From Paraburkholderia tropica (GTDB lineage Bacteria > Pseudomonadota > Gammaproteobacteria > Burkholderiales > Burkholderiaceae): a stretch of 64,000 bases of DNA. How positions within the stretch are numbered: the stretch's first letter is position 1; each line of letters starts with the position of its first letter. Location of the stretch: positions 62,001 through 126,000 of the forward strand of contig NZ_FNZM01000008.1 in assembly GCF_900109265.1 (NCBI RefSeq). Direction: 5' to 3'. The notes under the pieces are model-generated. The model was not told the DNA's origin. It made no database searches and saw only the letters and a list, made by a program, of their open reading frames with translations. The position numbers were made by a program, and so were the translations under genes. Below, piece after piece: positions 62,049-64,000 of this stretch.

Positions 62049-63020
62049 TCACACGGCCATTGGCGCGGTGAGCGGCGCGTGGTGGCGATAGCCTTCGAGC
62101 GAGAAGTCGGCCGGTTCGACCTTCTCCAGCCACTCGGGTTCGTAGACGCCGGTTTTCGCGAACTCCGGCACGCGGTCGGCGATCACGAGACGCGGGCTCT
62201 CGTACGGCTCGCGCTCGAGCTGCGCGTTGAGCATGTCGAGCTGGTTCTCGTAGATATGCGCATCGCCGATGAAATACGTGAACCAGCGCGGCGTGTAGCC
62301 CGTGAGACGTCCGACGAGATGCAGCAGCACCGCGCCTTCAGTCAGGTTGAACGGCGTGCCGAGGCCCACATCGTTGCTGCGGATGTACAGGCAGAGCGAG
62401 ATTTCGCGCTTCTGCGCGTTCGGCAGGAACTGATAAAGCAGGTGGCAGGCGGGCAGCGCGATCTCGTCGAGCTTGGCGGGGTTCCAGCCATGAAACAGAA
62501 TCCGACGGTCGGCCGGGTTGTTCACGATGGTGTCGAGGCACTGCCGCAGTTGGTCGATCGCCTTGTAAAGCAGCACTTTCGAGCGGCCGCCCTCTTCGAA
62601 CGCCGTCACTTCGGTGTAGCCGCGCGCGCGGGCGTCGGCGATCTGTGCGGCGGCTTCGGCGTCGAGCACCTTGTAGGCCGGCCATTGGCGCCATTGCACG
62701 CCGTAGACGTCGCCGAGATCGTCGGTGCCGCGGCGGTACGGATTGGCGAGCCACTGGGCGTTGTCGTTCGCGTTGGCGTCCCAGACCTTGCAGCCGAGCG
62801 CGCGGAAGTCCGCGGCGTTGCGCGAGGCGCGCAGGAAGCCGATCAGCTCGCCCACGGCCGACTTGAACGCGAGCTTTTTCGTGGTCACGGCGGGGAAGCC
62901 CTGCTGAAGATCGAACTTCAGCATCGCGCCGGGCATGCTGATGGTGCGGATGCCGGTGCGATTTTCCTGCCAGGTGCCGGTGTCGAGAATCGAGCGGACG
63001 AGCTCGAGATACTGTTTCAT
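62049..63020 (-). CDS. thyA: Thymidylate synthase ThyA
   Basis: Methylates dUMP to dTMP with methylene-tetrahydrofolate. The 323 residues are longer than the 264 of E. coli, as in other Burkholderiales, with an insertion near 120-170 ([20 protein letters not shown]). The catalytic cysteine is in [13 protein letters not shown] near residue 205; [17 protein letters not shown] follows, and the C-terminal tail ends in APMAV. A sigma-70 type promoter lies upstream. Confidence 0.97.
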   Translation of the reverse strand: MKQYLELVRSILDTGTWQENRTGIRTISMPGAMLKFDLQQGFPAVTTKKLAFKSAVGELIGFLRASRNAADFRALGCKVWDANANDNAQWLANPYRRGTDDLGDVYGVQWRQWPAYKVLDAEAAAQIADARARGYTEVTAFEEGGRSKVLLYKAIDQLRQCLDTIVNNPADRRILFHGWNPAKLDEIALPACHLLYQFLPNAQKREISLCLYIRSNDVGLGTPFNLTEGAVLLHLVGRLTGYTPRWFTYFIGDAHIYENQLDMLNAQLEREPYESPRLVIADRVPEFAKTGVYEPEWLEKVEPADFSLEGYRHHAPLTAPMAV

Positions 63021-63073
63021 GCGAATTCCCTGAGCGGACGCGCGATGCGCCCGTGCGGATTCAAAACAGCGAT

Positions 63074-63103
63074 TTTATAGCATGCGCGGCGAGTGCCTGT
63101 CGG
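63074..63103 (-). promoter_or_regulatory. thyA promoter
   Basis: On the minus strand CCGACA (63098-63103, -35) and TATAAA (63074-63079, -10) with an 18-base spacer. Transcription would start near 63067, about 47 bases before the thyA ATG. Confidence 0.65.
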
Positions 63104-63526
63104 ACGCCGCGGGGAGCGCTCGCGCGTGCGGTCACCCGCGCGGAGCGTGCGCGCGCGTCGAGAAGGCGGTATCGAAAGGGAAAAACAGAGAAAAAACGCG
63201 GAAGAACGCTGCGAGGAAAGCGGCAAAGGAAGCGCTAAACAGGCGCTGAAGCCCCACCGCATCGACCGGCCGCGTCAGGCAGCGCGCGGCGATCCGCACG
63301 GCACCCGACGCTTCCCGGCATGAACGAGCCGACGCGCGCACTACGCGCCCTCCCATCCACGCGAGCCTGCGCCCCCGCGCAAGTCCGCATGTACCCTGGC
63401 TCCACCATCGTCATTCGGGCCCAATCGGGCCCTTCATCACTTCACCACACACACACTGCACAACGCACACTGCTATTGAGGCCGTCGAACGGCTCTTGGT
63501 GCTGGTCCCCTCGAACGCGCGGCCGC
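63104..63526. other. Intergenic region between thyA and the sigma-54 activator gene
   Basis: The whole gap from thyA to the activator gene is about 506 bases; this part follows the thyA promoter. It contains two CGGGCCC palindromes in tandem (63417-63433, spaced by AAT), a CA-rich run (about 63441-63453) and no gene I can support. The CGGGCCC pair could be the 3' end structure of the activator gene. Confidence 0.45.
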
Positions 63527-64000
63527 TCAACCGGCCCCGCCCCCCGAAACCAGTCCGCCGGGATGCGGCGCGAGCGGATCGCTTTCCATGTGCCGCATGC
63601 CATGCGCGCACAACAGCCGATACAGCGTCACGCGCGAAATACCGAGTTCCTGGGCGGCGTCGCCCAGCCTGCCGCGATGGCGCAGCAGCGCCAGTTCGAT
63701 GGCCTGACGCTCGGCCGCCTCGCGCGCCTGCGCGAGCGACACCGGCACCACTTCCACGTAATCGCCCAGCTCCAGATCGCGCGCCGTGATCGCGCGCCCT
63801 TCCGACATCACGATGGCGCGCCGCACACGGTTGATCAGCTCGCGCACGTTGCCCGGCCAGCTGTAATTGTGAAGCGCCGCGATGGCGTCCGGCGAAAAGC
63901 CGCGCAGACGGCGGCTGCCGTCCTTCTTGAAACGTTCGAGCATGTGACGCGCGAGCAGCTCGATGTCCTTGCCGCGCGCGCGCAGCGGCGGCTCGTCGAT
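63527..64000 (-). CDS. Sigma-54-dependent regulator, C-terminal part (5' end outside the window)
   Basis: The frame enters from the right edge with IDEPPLRARGKDIELLARHM, the end of the AAA+ sigma-54 interaction domain (PLR-x-R-x-x-DI motif). It continues with LHNYSWPGNVRELINRVRR (the WPGNVREL motif) and a Fis-type helix-turn-helix at the C-terminus (AIELALLRHRGRLGDAAQEL, GISRVTLYRLLCAHG). About 157 residues are visible. It activates RpoN-dependent promoters through an N-terminal sensor that is not in the window. Confidence 0.93.
   Translation of the reverse strand: MDEPPLRARGKDIELLARHMLERFKKDGSRRLRGFSPDAIAALHNYSWPGNVRELINRVRRAIVMSEGRAITARDLELGDYVEVVPVSLAQAREAAERQAIELALLRHRGRLGDAAQELGISRVTLYRLLCAHGMRHMESDPLAPHPGGLVSGGGAG

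Noticed and set aside
63104..63526. Small plus-strand frames between thyA and the sigma-54 activator gene
   Set aside because: Arg-rich composition, overlapping each other, no ribosome site.

Overview
This is a GC-rich chromosomal window of a betaproteobacterium, most likely Burkholderia sensu lato (Paraburkholderia or Caballeronia-like). The evidence is gene order: nagZ-acpS-pdxJ-recO-era-rnc-lepB-lepA, then grx-degQ/mucD-rseB-rseA-rpoE, then fabF-acpP-fabG-fabD-fabH-plsX-rpmF-yceD, then sppA-rieske-gph-rluC divergent from rne. The 3 kb pattern of long antisense shadow frames also fits a strong G/C bias at third codon positions. Nearly all of it is core genome. I see no insertion sequence, prophage, CRISPR array, integron or genomic-island boundary.

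Layout. 1-8.0 kb (minus): peptidoglycan recycling (nagZ), holo-ACP synthase, vitamin B6, DNA repair (recO), ribosome assembly and RNA processing (era, rnc), signal peptidase and LepA. 8.2-12.5 kb (minus): the envelope-stress sigma-E module, with rpoE, its anti-sigma factor rseA, rseB and a periplasmic DegQ/MucD protease, ending in a terminator before lepA. 12.8-20.3 kb (minus): type II fatty-acid synthesis and its link to phospholipid synthesis (plsX) and ribosomal protein L32. 20.7-22.1 kb (plus): maf and an RsmI-like methylase. 22.1-25.4 kb (minus): signal peptide peptidase, a Rieske protein, a HAD phosphatase and rluC. 26.2-29.5 kb (plus): RNase E with a very long leader and a repeat-rich tail. 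29.8-33.8 kb (plus): molybdenum-cofactor genes moaA, mobA and moeA, then a small membrane protein and a GNAT enzyme. 33.9-40.0 kb (minus): rmuC, a 2-hydroxyacid dehydrogenase, an antiporter, lutC and pncB. 40.4-41.2 kb (plus): fdxA and two identical tRNA-Asn genes. 41.3-45.7 kb (plus): a toxin-antitoxin pair with a frameshifted toxin, creA, an AraC regulator, azlCD and a protein I do not recognise. 45.7-48.5 kb (minus): a UvrD/Rep-type helicase with a candidate LexA box, and a small secreted protein. 48.9-56.0 kb: an S4 protein, a MATE exporter, a BASS transporter preceded by an 8-bp tandem repeat, a DUF2917 protein (minus), a PLD-family lipoprotein and fumC. 56.1-64 kb: a thioesterase, a GlxA-type regulator, a 47-residue predicted lipoprotein, an ArsR-type regulator, a large secreted FecR-domain/DUF6600-like protein, thyA and the C-terminal end of a sigma-54 activator.

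I found no convincing new multi-gene system. The observations most worth a second look are the SOS-like box at the helicase gene, the frameshifted ParE-type toxin, the 9-bp repeats at the rpoE promoter, the GC hairpin just upstream of rnc, the short lipoprotein with a porin-like motif, the octanucleotide repeat before the BASS gene, and the Q/P-rich secreted protein. Starts were chosen by eye from Shine-Dalgarno spacing and family conservation. Promoter and operator calls are pattern matches only.
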